Source: Variovorax paradoxus (GTDB taxonomy: Bacteria; Pseudomonadota; Gammaproteobacteria; Burkholderiales; Burkholderiaceae_C). From it: 64,000 nucleotides of DNA. The position numbers and the translations under genes were made by a program. Numbering within the stretch: position 1 is the first letter of the stretch; every line of letters begins with the position of its first letter. The stretch spans positions 2,352,501-2,416,500 of the forward strand of contig CP063167.1 of assembly GCA_016806145.1 (NCBI GenBank), read 5' to 3'. Positions 17,235 to 26,117 of the stretch are shown one piece after another. Below the pieces are notes generated by a model, which saw only the letters and a program-made list of their open reading frames with translations, did not search any database and was not told where the DNA came from.

Positions 17235-18227
17235 TCAATCGACGATCGGGAAGTTGGAGTCCTTCACGAACTTCTTCCAGTAGTCGATTTCCTTCCTGAT
17301 GTCGGCCGCGAAGGACGCGGGCGTCGAGCCCTTGATGGCCACCGCGCCGATCGGCGCGAGGCGCTTCTCGAAGTCCTCGCTCGCGATCGCGCGGGTCAGC
17401 GCGGCCGAGGCCTTGGCGATGATCTCGGGCGGCGTCTTCGCGGGCGCCACGAGGCCGAACCAGGGCGAGATGTCCATGCGCGCGGCACCGGCCTGCTGCA
17501 GCGTGGGCAGTTGCGGGAACAGCGCCGAACGCTCGTCGGCCGCGATGGCCAGGGCGCGCAGCTTGCCGGCCTGCACCTGCTGCGCGACGGTGGATTCGGT
17601 GAAGAAGCCGACCTGCACCACGCCCGCCATCAGGTCGGTGATGGGCTGGCCGCCGCCCGGGTAGTTCACCAGCGTCAGGTCGACGCCGTTGAGCACGCCG
17701 AACAGCGCGCCGCCGAAGTGCGAGGACGCGCTGTAAGTGGCGCTGTAGTTGAGCTCGCCGGGATGGGCCTTCGCATAGGCGATGAACTCTTTCACGTCCT
17801 TGGCGGCCAGCGTGGGGTTCACCACCATCAGCACGCGCTGCTTCGCGAACTTGCCGATGGGCTCGAAGTCGGCCACCGGGTCGTAGGGCAGCTTGCGGAA
17901 CACGGCCGCCGCGCGGGTCTGCACCGACTCGGCCGTGAGCATCAGCGTGTCGCCGTCGGGCTTCTGCTTCGCGACGTAGGCGGCAGCGACGGTGCCGCCC
18001 GCGCCGCCGCGGTTCTCGATGATCACCGGCTGACCCAGCTCCTTCGACAGCGACTGGCCGACGATGCGCGCCACGATGTCGGTCGGCCCGCCCGGCGGGA
18101 AGCCGACCACCAGGCGCACGGGCCGCGTGGGCCAGGCCTCGGCGGCCATCGAAGCGGTCATCGAAGTGACAGCGGTCGCGGCGAATGCGGCGCAGACCAG
18201 GGACTTGAGCAAGGGAGAGATTCGCAT
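17235..18227 (-). CDS. Bug family substrate-binding protein
   Basis: A 330-aa periplasmic binding protein and first gene of the 9.7-18.2 kb operon. The start at 18227 follows a GAGG ribosome site and begins a signal peptide (MRISPLLKSLVCAAFAA ... SMAAEAWPTRP). Bug motifs: FPPGGPTDIVARIVGQSLS, ENRGGAGGTVAAAYVAK, VNYPGGGQPITDLMAG, LVAPAKTPPEI. It would capture the carboxylate that the downstream acyl-CoA enzymes degrade. No membrane subunits are nearby. A promoter with overlapping operator lies directly upstream. Confidence 0.88.
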   Translation of the reverse strand: MRISPLLKSLVCAAFAATAVTSMTASMAAEAWPTRPVRLVVGFPPGGPTDIVARIVGQSLSKELGQPVIIENRGGAGGTVAAAYVAKQKPDGDTLMLTAESVQTRAAAVFRKLPYDPVADFEPIGKFAKQRVLMVVNPTLAAKDVKEFIAYAKAHPGELNYSATYSASSHFGGALFGVLNGVDLTLVNYPGGGQPITDLMAGVVQVGFFTESTVAQQVQAGKLRALAIAADERSALFPQLPTLQQAGAARMDISPWFGLVAPAKTPPEIIAKASAALTRAIASEDFEKRLAPIGAVAIKGSTPASFAADIRKEIDYWKKFVKDSNFPIVD

Positions 18228-18251
18228 GGGGATACCTCGGAACGTGTGATG

Positions 18252-18280
18252 AATATGTCCCATATGACACTTTGTGTCAA
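18252..18280 (-). promoter_or_regulatory. Sigma-70-type promoter of the Bug/acyl-CoA operon
   Basis: Read on the minus strand, a perfect -35 TTGACA (18275-18280) and a -10 CATATT (18252-18257) are separated by 17 nt. Transcription would start near 18245, upstream of the GAGG site and the ATG at 18227. Confidence 0.72.
18265..18279. promoter_or_regulatory. Operator-like palindrome over the -35 box
   Basis: TGACACTTTGTGTCA is a perfect 6+3+6 inverted repeat that overlaps the -35 element and the start of the spacer of the minus-strand promoter. A bound dimer here would block RNA polymerase. The regulator could be the LysR or XRE-cupin protein of the same run, or a distant factor; nothing in the sequence decides. 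Confidence 0.65.
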
Positions 18281-18304
18281 ACCGGAAAACGAGCGTTTTC
18301 CGGT
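18281..18304. repeat. 10-bp inverted repeat with 4-nt loop
   Basis: ACCGGAAAAC and GTTTTCCGGT flank GAGC, a perfect 10-bp stem directly upstream of the -35 box of the minus-strand operon. There is no T-run, so it is not a normal terminator. It may be a second operator or activator site. Confidence 0.6.
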
Positions 18305-18612
18305 GAATAACAGCTATGCATCAGAGGGAGAGGAAGGCGTGCTTGCCTGCGGAGGAACGGAGCACCGTTCATGCCAAACGGAAACTTTGGGTCCTGCTTC
18401 GGTGGGGGGCAGGTCTTTAAAGCGGTCGTTGGAATGGAGCGGGCTCGGCCCCACGCTGAAGGCCTTCCGCCGAATGGACACGGGCCGCCGGCGCGCCTCG
18501 CGGCCGGCGCGCGAGCCATGCACCGCGCGAGATAGCAGCTATGCGGGCCCGGCCTTTCATGCGCGGCCCGTGGCGGGCCCGGATGCACGGCCGCGTGCGC
18601 CGCAGCGGTGCG
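18305..18612. other. Non-coding gap upstream of the operon promoter
   Basis: No convincing gene is seen. The sequence ATARCAGCTATGC occurs twice in the same direction (18307-18319 and 18532-18544, 12 of 13 bases identical). The second copy is itself nearly palindromic (ATAGC-A-GCTAT). The right end is GC-rich and may hold the terminator of the lyase gene ending at 18613, but no clean stem with a T-run is visible. Confidence 0.5.
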
Positions 18613-19815
18613 TTACAGCCCGTCGAGCGCCTGCTTCAGGTCGGCGATCAGGTCGTCCACGTCTTCCAGCCCCACCGAGAGGCGCACCAGCTTCATGGTC
18701 ACGCCTTCGCTGAGCCGCGCGCCCGGCTCCACCTGCTGGTTGGCGCGGATCAGGGCGCCCGGATGCGTGATCAGCGTTTCGGTGTCGCCGAGGCTGATCG
18801 CGCGCGAGATCAGCCGCAGCCGGTCGATCATGCGGATCGCGCCCTGCTCGCCCGACTTGAGGTCGAAGGAGAGCATGCCGCTGCCGTGCTTCATCTGGCG
18901 CTGCGCGATCGCATGGCCCGCGTTGTCGGCCAGGAAGGGATAGCGCACCACCTCCACCGCCGGATGGGCGGCGAGCATCCGCGCGATCTTCAATGCGCTC
19001 TCGCCATGCTGGCGCATGCGCAGCGTCAGGGTCTTGAGGCCGCGCAGCACCAGGAAGCAGAGCATCGGCGACAGCGTGGCGCCGGTCAGGTAGCGCAGGC
19101 CGGCCTTGCGGATCTTGTGGACGGTGGCGGCGTCGCCCAGCACCACGCCGCCGAGCAGGTCGCCATGGCCGTTGATGTACTTGGTCAGCGAATGCACCAC
19201 GAGGTCGGCGCCATGGTCCATGGGTCGCTGCAGCGCCGGCGACGCGAAGGTCGAGTCGACCACCACCCTGGCGCCATGCCGGCGGGCGATGTCGGCCAGC
19301 GCCCGGATGTCGAGCACCTCGCCGGTCGGGTTGACCGGCGATTCGAAGTACACGATCTTGGTCTTGTCCGACAGCGCCTGCTCGAGGTTGCGCGGATCGC
19401 AGAAGTCGACGCGCCGCACGCGGATGCCGAAGCGCGGCAGTCCGTCGGCCAGCAGCAGGCCCACGGTCGAATAGGCCGTGTGGTGCGCGATGAGCTCGTC
19501 GCCGGCCGACAGCAGGGTCAGCAGCGTGGCGCTGATGGCGCCCATGCCGGAGCCGGTGACCAGGCCCGCCTCGGCGCCCTCGAGATCGGCCAGCCGGCGC
19601 TCGAGCAGCGCCTGCGTGGGGTTGTGCTGGCGGCCGTACACGTACTTCTCGCTCTCGCCCGAGAACACGGCGGCCGCGTCGGCGGTCGATTCGAAGGCAT
19701 AGGTCGAGGTCAGGTAGATCGGCGGCGAGACGGCGCCGAAGGCATCGGCCTCGTGGCCCGCATGGATGGTCCGGGTCTGGAATCCCGCCGCGTGGGCGGC
19801 TTCGTTCGATGGCAT
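18613..19815 (-). CDS. PLP-dependent trans-sulfuration family lyase/synthase
   Basis: A 400-aa Cys/Met-metabolism PLP enzyme. YVYGRQHNPTQALLERRLADLE, TGSGMGAISATLLTLL, ESPVNPTGEVLDI and the PLP-lysine segment VVHSLTKYINGHGD fit methionine gamma-lyase, cystathionine gamma-synthase/lyase and O-acetylhomoserine sulfhydrylase alike. Where methionine gamma-lyase carries Cys in the LYGCT loop this protein has AYSTV, which argues against a true MGL. It lies 38 bp after aapP of an amino-acid ABC transporter, so it probably works on an imported (sulfur) amino acid. Confidence 0.82.
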   Translation of the reverse strand: MPSNEAAHAAGFQTRTIHAGHEADAFGAVSPPIYLTSTYAFESTADAAAVFSGESEKYVYGRQHNPTQALLERRLADLEGAEAGLVTGSGMGAISATLLTLLSAGDELIAHHTAYSTVGLLLADGLPRFGIRVRRVDFCDPRNLEQALSDKTKIVYFESPVNPTGEVLDIRALADIARRHGARVVVDSTFASPALQRPMDHGADLVVHSLTKYINGHGDLLGGVVLGDAATVHKIRKAGLRYLTGATLSPMLCFLVLRGLKTLTLRMRQHGESALKIARMLAAHPAVEVVRYPFLADNAGHAIAQRQMKHGSGMLSFDLKSGEQGAIRMIDRLRLISRAISLGDTETLITHPGALIRANQQVEPGARLSEGVTMKLVRLSVGLEDVDDLIADLKQALDGL

Positions 19816-19852
19816 CAGTGCTCCTGGTGGTTGGGAATAGGTGGCGCTCGGG

Positions 19853-20593
<741 letters not shown>

Positions 20594-20630
20594 GGCGGAG
20601 TCCTTCGTTCCTGTAGAGGGCATGGCGGCG

Positions 20631-21758
20631 TTATTTGCCGGCGTTGTCGTTGGCATGGCCGGTGGCGAGCGAACGCTCGAGCGACCGGCTGTACTTGGAG
20701 AGCGAGAAGCAGAAGACGAAATAGATCGCGCCGATGAACAGGTAGGCCTCCACGCCGAAGCCGCCCCAGGCCGGGTCGGCCAGCGCGGCCTTCGCGGCCT
20801 GCGTGAGATCGAAGATGCCGATGATCACGACCAGCGAGGTGTCCTTGAACAGCGCGATGAAGGTGCTGACCAGCGGCGGTATCACGACCTTCAATGCCTG
20901 CGGCAGCACCACGCGCCGCATCTGCTGCGCATACGACAGGCCGATGGACTCGGCGCCCTCGTACTGCCCCTTGGGGATCGACTGCAGCCCGCCGCGCACC
21001 ACCTCGGCGATGTAGGCCGCGGCGAACAGCACGATGGCCAGCTGCGCGCGCAGCAGCTTGTCGATACTCATGCCCTCGGGCAGGAACAGCGGCAGCATCA
21101 CCGAGGACATGAACAGGATGCTGATCAGCGGCACGCCGCGGATCAGTTCGATGTAGCCCACGCACAGCGCCTTGATGGCGGGCATTTTCGAGCGGCGCCC
21201 GAGCGCCAGCACCACGCCGAGCGGAAAGGCGAAGGCGATGCCGAAGGTCGAGAGGATCAAGGTCAGCGGCAGGCCGCCCCAGCGCACGTTCTCCACGTAG
21301 CTCAGGCCGAACAGGCCGCCCCACATCAGCAGCGCGACGAGCGCGAGCACGCCGGTCCAGAGCAGGGTGAGCTTCAGGTCCCACGTGCGCCGCGCGGCGC
21401 TGTAGACCAGCGTGCCGATCAGCGCGAGGGTCGCGAGCAGCGGCCGCCATTGCTCGTCGTAGGGATAGGTGCCGAACAGGATCAGCCGGTGCTTCTCGGC
21501 GATGAAGGCCCAGCAGGCGCCGCCGGGCGCGTTTCGGCAGCCCTGCGCGGTCGGCGACGAGAAGGTGGCCTTCACGATGAGCCAGTCGACCAGCGGCGGC
21601 ACGGTCATCAGCAGCAGCCAGAGACACAGCAGGGTGCCGAGGATGCCGGCGGGCGACTGGAACAGGCGCTCCCGGGTCCATTGCCATGCGTGCAGGGCAC
21701 GCTCGGGCGCGCGCGGGGTGGCGGTCGTGCCGCCGGTCAGTGAAGTGGTGGGGTTCAT
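20631..21758 (-). CDS. aapM: Amino-acid ABC transporter permease, AapM type
   Basis: A 375-aa inner-membrane permease with an extended N-terminal part typical of AapM/BztC and a C-terminal HisM-type domain ([21 protein letters not shown] ... EAA loop [25 protein letters not shown]). [17 protein letters not shown] and [13 protein letters not shown] are conserved in the family. The ATG at 21758 lies one base after the stop of the partner permease gene, which favours it over the upstream ATG at 21797. Confidence 0.87.
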   Translation of the reverse strand: MNPTTSLTGGTTATPRAPERALHAWQWTRERLFQSPAGILGTLLCLWLLLMTVPPLVDWLIVKATFSSPTAQGCRNAPGGACWAFIAEKHRLILFGTYPYDEQWRPLLATLALIGTLVYSAARRTWDLKLTLLWTGVLALVALLMWGGLFGLSYVENVRWGGLPLTLILSTFGIAFAFPLGVVLALGRRSKMPAIKALCVGYIELIRGVPLISILFMSSVMLPLFLPEGMSIDKLLRAQLAIVLFAAAYIAEVVRGGLQSIPKGQYEGAESIGLSYAQQMRRVVLPQALKVVIPPLVSTFIALFKDTSLVVIIGIFDLTQAAKAALADPAWGGFGVEAYLFIGAIYFVFCFSLSKYSRSLERSLATGHANDNAGK

Positions 21759-21759
21759 G

Positions 21760-22950
21760 TCAACGCTCGACGAGCGCGATGCGCCGGTTGTAGGCATTCA
21801 TGGCGAGCGAGATGCACAGGCTCACCGTCATGAAGGCGGCCATGATGATCAGGATGCCCTCGATGGCCTGGCCGGTCTGATTCAGGGTCGTGTTCACCAC
21901 GGAGACGAGGTCCGGATAGCCGATGGCCACGGCCAGCGAGCTGTGCTTGACGAGGTTGAGGTACTGGCTCGTGGCCGGCGGCACCATCACCCGCAGCGCC
22001 TGGGGCAGCACCACCAGCCGCAGCGAACGCCCGCGCCGCAGGCCCAGCGACTCGGCCGCCTCCCACTGCCCGCGGTTCACCGACTGCACGCCCGAGCGCA
22101 CGATCTCGGCGATGAAGGCCGCCGTGTAGCTCACGAGCCCCACCAGCAGCGCGAACAGCTCGGGCGAGAGGTTCCATCCGCCCGCGAAGCCGAAGCCGCT
22201 CGGGTGCGGGATCTCCATCGACAGCTGCGCGCCGCTCAGCGCCCAGGCCAGCCCGGGCAGGCCGGCGAACAGCGCCACCGCCCAGGGCGCGAGCGCCATC
22301 GGATGGCCGGTCAGCGCCTGCCGCCTCCTGCTCCAGCGCGCGAGCAGGAAGGTGCCAACGCCCGCCATGGCCAGCGCGGCGACCATCCATGCGAGCGAGT
22401 CGCCGAGCAGCGCCGGCATCAGCAGCCCGCGGTTCGACAGGTACACCCCCGGCAGCGGATGGTGCGCGGCACGCGGCCCCGGCATGCTCTCGGAGATCAG
22501 CGCATACCAGAGCAGCAACTGCAGCAGCAGCGGCACGTTGCGCACGCACTCCACATAGGCCGCGGCCAGCCGCGACACCAGCCAGTTGCCCGACAGCCGC
22601 GCCACGCCGACCAGCGTGCCGAGCACGGTGGCCAGCACGAGCGCGATGAGCGACACGCGCAGCGTGTTGAGCAGGCCGACGACGATGGCGCGGCGATAGG
22701 TATCGGCCGGCGTGTAGTCGATCGGCGTCTCGCCGATCGCGAAGCCCGCCTCGCGGTCGAGGAAGGCGAAGCCGGTGGAGATGTTGCGCGCCGCCAGGTT
22801 GTGCAGCGTGTTCGACACCAGGTACCAGGCGGTCAGCGCCACCAGCGCGACCACGACGACCTGGTAGACCAGCGCGCGCAGAGCGGGGTCGTTCCACGAC
22901 AGGCGCGCGCGCGGCCGTGGGGGCATGGCGCCCGTGTTTTCTTCGGTCAT
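21760..22950 (-). CDS. aapQ: Amino-acid ABC transporter permease, AapQ type
   Basis: A 396-aa inner-membrane permease: N-terminal TM segment (LVYQVVVVALVALTAWYLVS), a TM pair with GLLNTLRVSLIALVLATVLG, a large insertion of about 100 aa between TM segments as in AapQ/BztB, and the EAA loop FIAEIVRSGVQSVNRGQWEA near the C-terminus. It forms the channel with AapM. It follows aapJ by about 80 bp on the same strand. Confidence 0.87.
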   Translation of the reverse strand: MTEENTGAMPPRPRARLSWNDPALRALVYQVVVVALVALTAWYLVSNTLHNLAARNISTGFAFLDREAGFAIGETPIDYTPADTYRRAIVVGLLNTLRVSLIALVLATVLGTLVGVARLSGNWLVSRLAAAYVECVRNVPLLLQLLLWYALISESMPGPRAAHHPLPGVYLSNRGLLMPALLGDSLAWMVAALAMAGVGTFLLARWSRRRQALTGHPMALAPWAVALFAGLPGLAWALSGAQLSMEIPHPSGFGFAGGWNLSPELFALLVGLVSYTAAFIAEIVRSGVQSVNRGQWEAAESLGLRRGRSLRLVVLPQALRVMVPPATSQYLNLVKHSSLAVAIGYPDLVSVVNTTLNQTGQAIEGILIIMAAFMTVSLCISLAMNAYNRRIALVER

Positions 22951-23028
22951 GGGAAATCCTCGATTCGCTTCGGGTACGGCCGAGCCGGCGGTTGCCCGCC
23001 GGCACGGCCTCTCTCGTTCAGGAACGAA

Positions 23029-24045
23029 TCAGCGGATCGGCCAGCCGTACATCAGGCCGCCCTTGGTGTAGAGCGCATTGAGCCCGCGATCGAGCTTCAT
23101 CGGGCTGCCCGCGCCGACGCTGCGGTCGAAGACCTCGCCGTAGTTGCCCACCTGCTTGATGATCCGGTAGGCCCACTTGTCGTCCACGCCCAGCGCCTTG
23201 CCCATGCCGGGCACGGTGCCGAGGATGCGCTGGATGTGCGGCGCCGGATTCTTCAGCGCCTCGTCGACGTTCTTCGAGCTCAGGCCGTACTCCTCGGCCT
23301 CGAGCATCGCGTTGAGCGACCAGCGCACGATGTTGAACCAGGCCTCGTCGCCCTGGCGCACCATCGGCCCGAGCGGTTCCTTCGACAGCGGCTCGGGCAG
23401 GATCACGTACTTGTCGGTGCTGCCCAGGTTGATGCGCGCCAGCGCCAGCTGCGACTTGTCGAGCGTGATGCCGTCGCAGCGCCCCGACATGAAGGCGCGC
23501 TTGATCTCGTCCACCGTGTCGAGCAGCACCGGCTTGAACTCCATCTTCAGCCCGCGGAACCAGTCGGCCAGGTTGAGTTCGGTGGTGGTGCCCGGCAGCA
23601 CGCAGATGGTGGCGCCCGCGAGCTTCTTCGCGCTGGTGACGTTCGAGTCCTTCGTCACCATGATCCCCTGGCTGTCGTAGTAGTTGACGCCCACGCCGAT
23701 CAGCCCGAGCGTGGTGTCGCGCGTCAGCGTTTGCGTGGTGTTGCGCGTCAGCACGTCGATCTCGCCGGACTGCAGCGCGGTGAAGCGCGCCTGCGTCGTG
23801 AGCGGAACCACGCGGAACTTCGTGGCGTCGCCGAACATCGCCGCGGCGATTGCGCGGCAGGTGTCGACGTCGATGCCCTGCCACTCGCCCTTGCTGTCGG
23901 TGAAGGCGAAGCCCGGCAGATTGGTCGATACGCCGCACTGCACCAGGCCCCGTTTCTTGACTGCGTCGAAGGTGGTTCCCGCATGGGCGCGGGTTCCGAC
24001 GGTGAGGACGAGCAAGGCGCTCAGCGCAAGGCCCAACAGCTTCAT
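23029..24045 (-). CDS. aapJ: General amino-acid ABC transporter substrate-binding protein
   Basis: A 338-aa periplasmic protein. The ATG at 24045 follows an AGAAAGAGA ribosome site and begins a clean signal peptide (MKLLGLALSALLVLTVG ... AHAGT). RGLVQCGVSTNLPGFAFTD, GIDVDTCRAIAAAMFGD and TRNTTQTLTRDTT are AapJ/BztA hallmarks. AapJQMP imports a broad range of L-amino acids. It is the first gene of the transporter-lyase operon (24045 down to 18613). Confidence 0.88.
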   Translation of the reverse strand: MKLLGLALSALLVLTVGTRAHAGTTFDAVKKRGLVQCGVSTNLPGFAFTDSKGEWQGIDVDTCRAIAAAMFGDATKFRVVPLTTQARFTALQSGEIDVLTRNTTQTLTRDTTLGLIGVGVNYYDSQGIMVTKDSNVTSAKKLAGATICVLPGTTTELNLADWFRGLKMEFKPVLLDTVDEIKRAFMSGRCDGITLDKSQLALARINLGSTDKYVILPEPLSKEPLGPMVRQGDEAWFNIVRWSLNAMLEAEEYGLSSKNVDEALKNPAPHIQRILGTVPGMGKALGVDDKWAYRIIKQVGNYGEVFDRSVGAGSPMKLDRGLNALYTKGGLMYGWPIR

Positions 24046-24348
24046 GGAGTGTCTCTTTCTGGAATTCTCGGAATCAGGCGATATGGCTTCGAAGGGCCAC
24101 GCTTGCTTCGCGACCGGGGTGCCGCCGCGAAGTGCGCGAAGTATCGGGACGATGGCGCGCGAAGGCCATGTACGAGGCGCCATATCAGCTATACGGCCGG
24201 GCATGGCGTCGAGCGACATCCGTGAGATGCCTTGGTACGTGAAGGCGCTGTTCGCCTCGCCGCCGCTGCGCTTCGGTGGCTCGCCTCGGCGATCCTGCTC
24301 GCGGTGGTCTTCGGTTTCGTGCCGCGCGGGCTGCGCCGCTGGCCAGCG
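24046..24348. other. Intergenic gap between aapJ and the GlxA-like gene
   Basis: It presumably carries the aap promoter on the minus strand, but no good -35/-10 pair is recognisable. On the plus strand a short frame from ATG 24202 (beginning MASSDIREMPWYVKALF) runs toward a hydrophobic stretch (AILLAVVFGFVPRGLRRW) that lies in another frame. It could be a broken small membrane-protein gene; I do not call it. Confidence 0.4.
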
Positions 24349-25314
24349 CTACGCCAGCGCCGAACGCAGCTCCCGCACCCCGCGCCCCAGCTTGCGCCGC
24401 AGCAGGCTGCGCACGGTCGCGGCATCGGCATAGCCGACCTCGCTCGCAATCTCCTCGAGGCCCTGGCCGATCGAGACCAGGTGCTGCGCATGCTCGACGC
24501 GCAGGTCCTGGAAGAAGGCCAGCGGCGACTTGCCGAGCACCGCCTCCATGCGCCGCTGCAGGGTGCGCGGGCTGACCGCGAGCGCGTCCGCCGCATCGTG
24601 CAGCGAGAAGCCCCGCGCGAGGCGTTCGCGGGCCCAGCGTTCGAAGCGCTCGATCAGCGGGTCGGCATGCGCGAGGTGGTCGGGAATGATGTATTGCGCC
24701 TGCGAGGGCCGCTTGTCGACCAGCATCAGGCGCGAGACCAGCGCGGCCGTCTCGGGACTCGCCTGGCGCATCAGCCACAGCGCGAGATCGAGATGGCCCA
24801 TTGCCGCGCCGGCCGTCGCCACGCGGCCCGAGGCCACCACCATGCGCGACTCGTCGAGCCGCACTTGCGGATAGCGCTCGCGGAACAGCGGCGCCAACGG
24901 CCACATGGTGGTGGCCTCCTGGCCATCGAGCAGGCCGGTCTCGGCCAGCAGGAAGCTCGCGATGCAGGCGCCGCCCACGCCGCTGCCCTGCGCATGCCAG
25001 CTGCGCAGCATGGCCATGGCATCGCGCACGTCGCGCCGGCCCAGCGCCTCGACCAGGCGCGCGGGCTGCTTGGTGTTGAGCGCGGGCACCAGCACCCAGT
25101 CGGGCTGGCGCATCTCGTCCGCGCGGTCCACCACCATGGTCAGGCCATGCGCGGTGCGGATGCGCTGGCGCACGCCGACCACGCGCAGCTCGAAGGGCGG
25201 CCGCGCCGCGCCCTGCTCGGCCGCCACCTCGTTGGCCGCGGAGAACAGGTCGAGGAACACGCTCAGGCCGGTGTCGAACACGCCATCGAGCGCCAGGATC
25301 GCGATCTTCATCAT
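24349..25314 (-). CDS. GlxA-like AraC regulator with DJ-1/PfpI domain
   Basis: About 321 aa. The N-terminal DJ-1/ThiJ-like domain (residues about 1-170: KIAILALDGVFDTGLSVFLD, the elbow-like GGACIASFLLAETG, ASGRVATAGAAMGHLDLALW) is fused to a C-terminal AraC double HTH (SLHDAADALAVSPRTLQRRM, LEEIASEVGYADAATVRSLL). GlxA-family members usually sense nitrogen-containing metabolites such as arginine, betaine or carnitine. It is divergent from an acetyltransferase gene. The start is uncertain: tandem ATGs at 25314 and 25311 lack a good ribosome site, and an ATG at 25350 would run through the palindrome region. Confidence 0.82.
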   Translation of the reverse strand: MMKIAILALDGVFDTGLSVFLDLFSAANEVAAEQGAARPPFELRVVGVRQRIRTAHGLTMVVDRADEMRQPDWVLVPALNTKQPARLVEALGRRDVRDAMAMLRSWHAQGSGVGGACIASFLLAETGLLDGQEATTMWPLAPLFRERYPQVRLDESRMVVASGRVATAGAAMGHLDLALWLMRQASPETAALVSRLMLVDKRPSQAQYIIPDHLAHADPLIERFERWARERLARGFSLHDAADALAVSPRTLQRRMEAVLGKSPLAFFQDLRVEHAQHLVSIGQGLEEIASEVGYADAATVRSLLRRKLGRGVRELRSALA

Positions 25315-25319
25315 GTCGC

Positions 25320-25342
25320 AAATGATATCAATATTGTCATTT
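25320..25342. promoter_or_regulatory. Palindromic AT-rich operator candidate
   Basis: AAATGA and TCATTT flank 11 nt, and the overlapping 8-bp palindromes TGATATCA (25323-25330) and CAATATTG (25329-25336) lie inside. This sits between the divergent GlxA-like and GNAT genes in otherwise GC-rich DNA, where an operator and promoter are expected. Confidence 0.6.
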
Positions 25343-25385
25343 ACGACCATGGCGCCTCGGGGAATACCCGCCTACGCTAGGGACC

Positions 25386-26084
25386 ATGACATCGCCCATC
25401 GACTCCCCTCTGGACCGTTCGGCCTGGGCTGCGCTCGTCGGCCCGCAGGCGCACCTGGGACACGGCAACGCCCTGGCCCGCCGCTATCACACCGAGGTCG
25501 CGCCGTTCGCGGGACTGGTCGAGGAAAGCCCGGCCGCCTTCGATGCGCTGCGTGCGCTGCTGGGCCCGGACGATCGCGTCATGCTGCCCACGCTCGCGCC
25601 GGTCGCCGGCATCGACGGCCTGCAGGCCAGGCTGATCGGCCAGGTCCACCAGATGGTCGCGCTGCAGCCCGGCACGGGCCGCGCGGCGGATGTGCAGGCG
25701 GCGCCGCTCGACGCCGCCGACGTGCCCGATGCCCTGGCCCTCGTCGCCCGCACCCGGCCCGGCCCCTTCGGCCCGCGCACGCTCGAGATGGGCGACTACT
25801 TCGGCGTCCGCGACCAGGGCCTGCTCATGGCGATGGCCGGCGAGCGCATGCGCTTCGACGGCCACGCCGAGATCAGCGCGGTCTGCGTCGACGACCCCTG
25901 GCGCGGCCGCGGCCTCGCCGCCGTCCTCGTGAACCTGCTGCGCGCGCGCATCGAGGCGCGCGGCGAGACCGCCTTCCTGCACGTGCTCAGCGACAACGCG
26001 AATGCCATCGCGCTCTACGAGCGGCTCGGCTTCCGCCATCGCCGCACCCTGTTCCTGCACCAGATCGCCCTGGCCACCGTTTGA
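25386..26084 (+). CDS. GNAT family N-acetyltransferase
   Basis: A 232-aa cytoplasmic acetyltransferase. The C-terminal half has the GNAT acetyl-CoA pyrophosphate loop (CVDDPWRGRGLAAVLVNLL) and the closing NANAIALYERLGFRHRRTLF helix-strand. The N-terminal 100 residues resemble the FR47/Tat-like extension found in related Burkholderiales proteins. Acceptor substrate unknown. Divergent from the GlxA-like regulator and followed after 33 bp by an SDR gene, so the two are probably co-transcribed. Confidence 0.84.
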   Translation: MTSPIDSPLDRSAWAALVGPQAHLGHGNALARRYHTEVAPFAGLVEESPAAFDALRALLGPDDRVMLPTLAPVAGIDGLQARLIGQVHQMVALQPGTGRAADVQAAPLDAADVPDALALVARTRPGPFGPRTLEMGDYFGVRDQGLLMAMAGERMRFDGHAEISAVCVDDPWRGRGLAAVLVNLLRARIEARGETAFLHVLSDNANAIALYERLGFRHRRTLFLHQIALATV

Positions 26085-26117
26085 CTCACCCCGCGCTTCG
26101 GCGCACAAGGAAACACC

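Noticed and set aside
18281..18304. Hairpin as a rho-independent terminator
   Set aside because: The stem is perfect but neither side has a T-run, and it lies directly upstream of a good promoter.
18277..18588. Minus-strand frame of about 100 codons
   Set aside because: It would begin with no ribosome site, runs into the promoter and operators of the Bug operon, and its residues look like random GC-rich sequence.
24202..24348. Possible small membrane protein on the plus strand
   Set aside because: A start and a hydrophobic stretch exist but lie in different frames; no ribosome site or family support. Recorded only as intergenic content.
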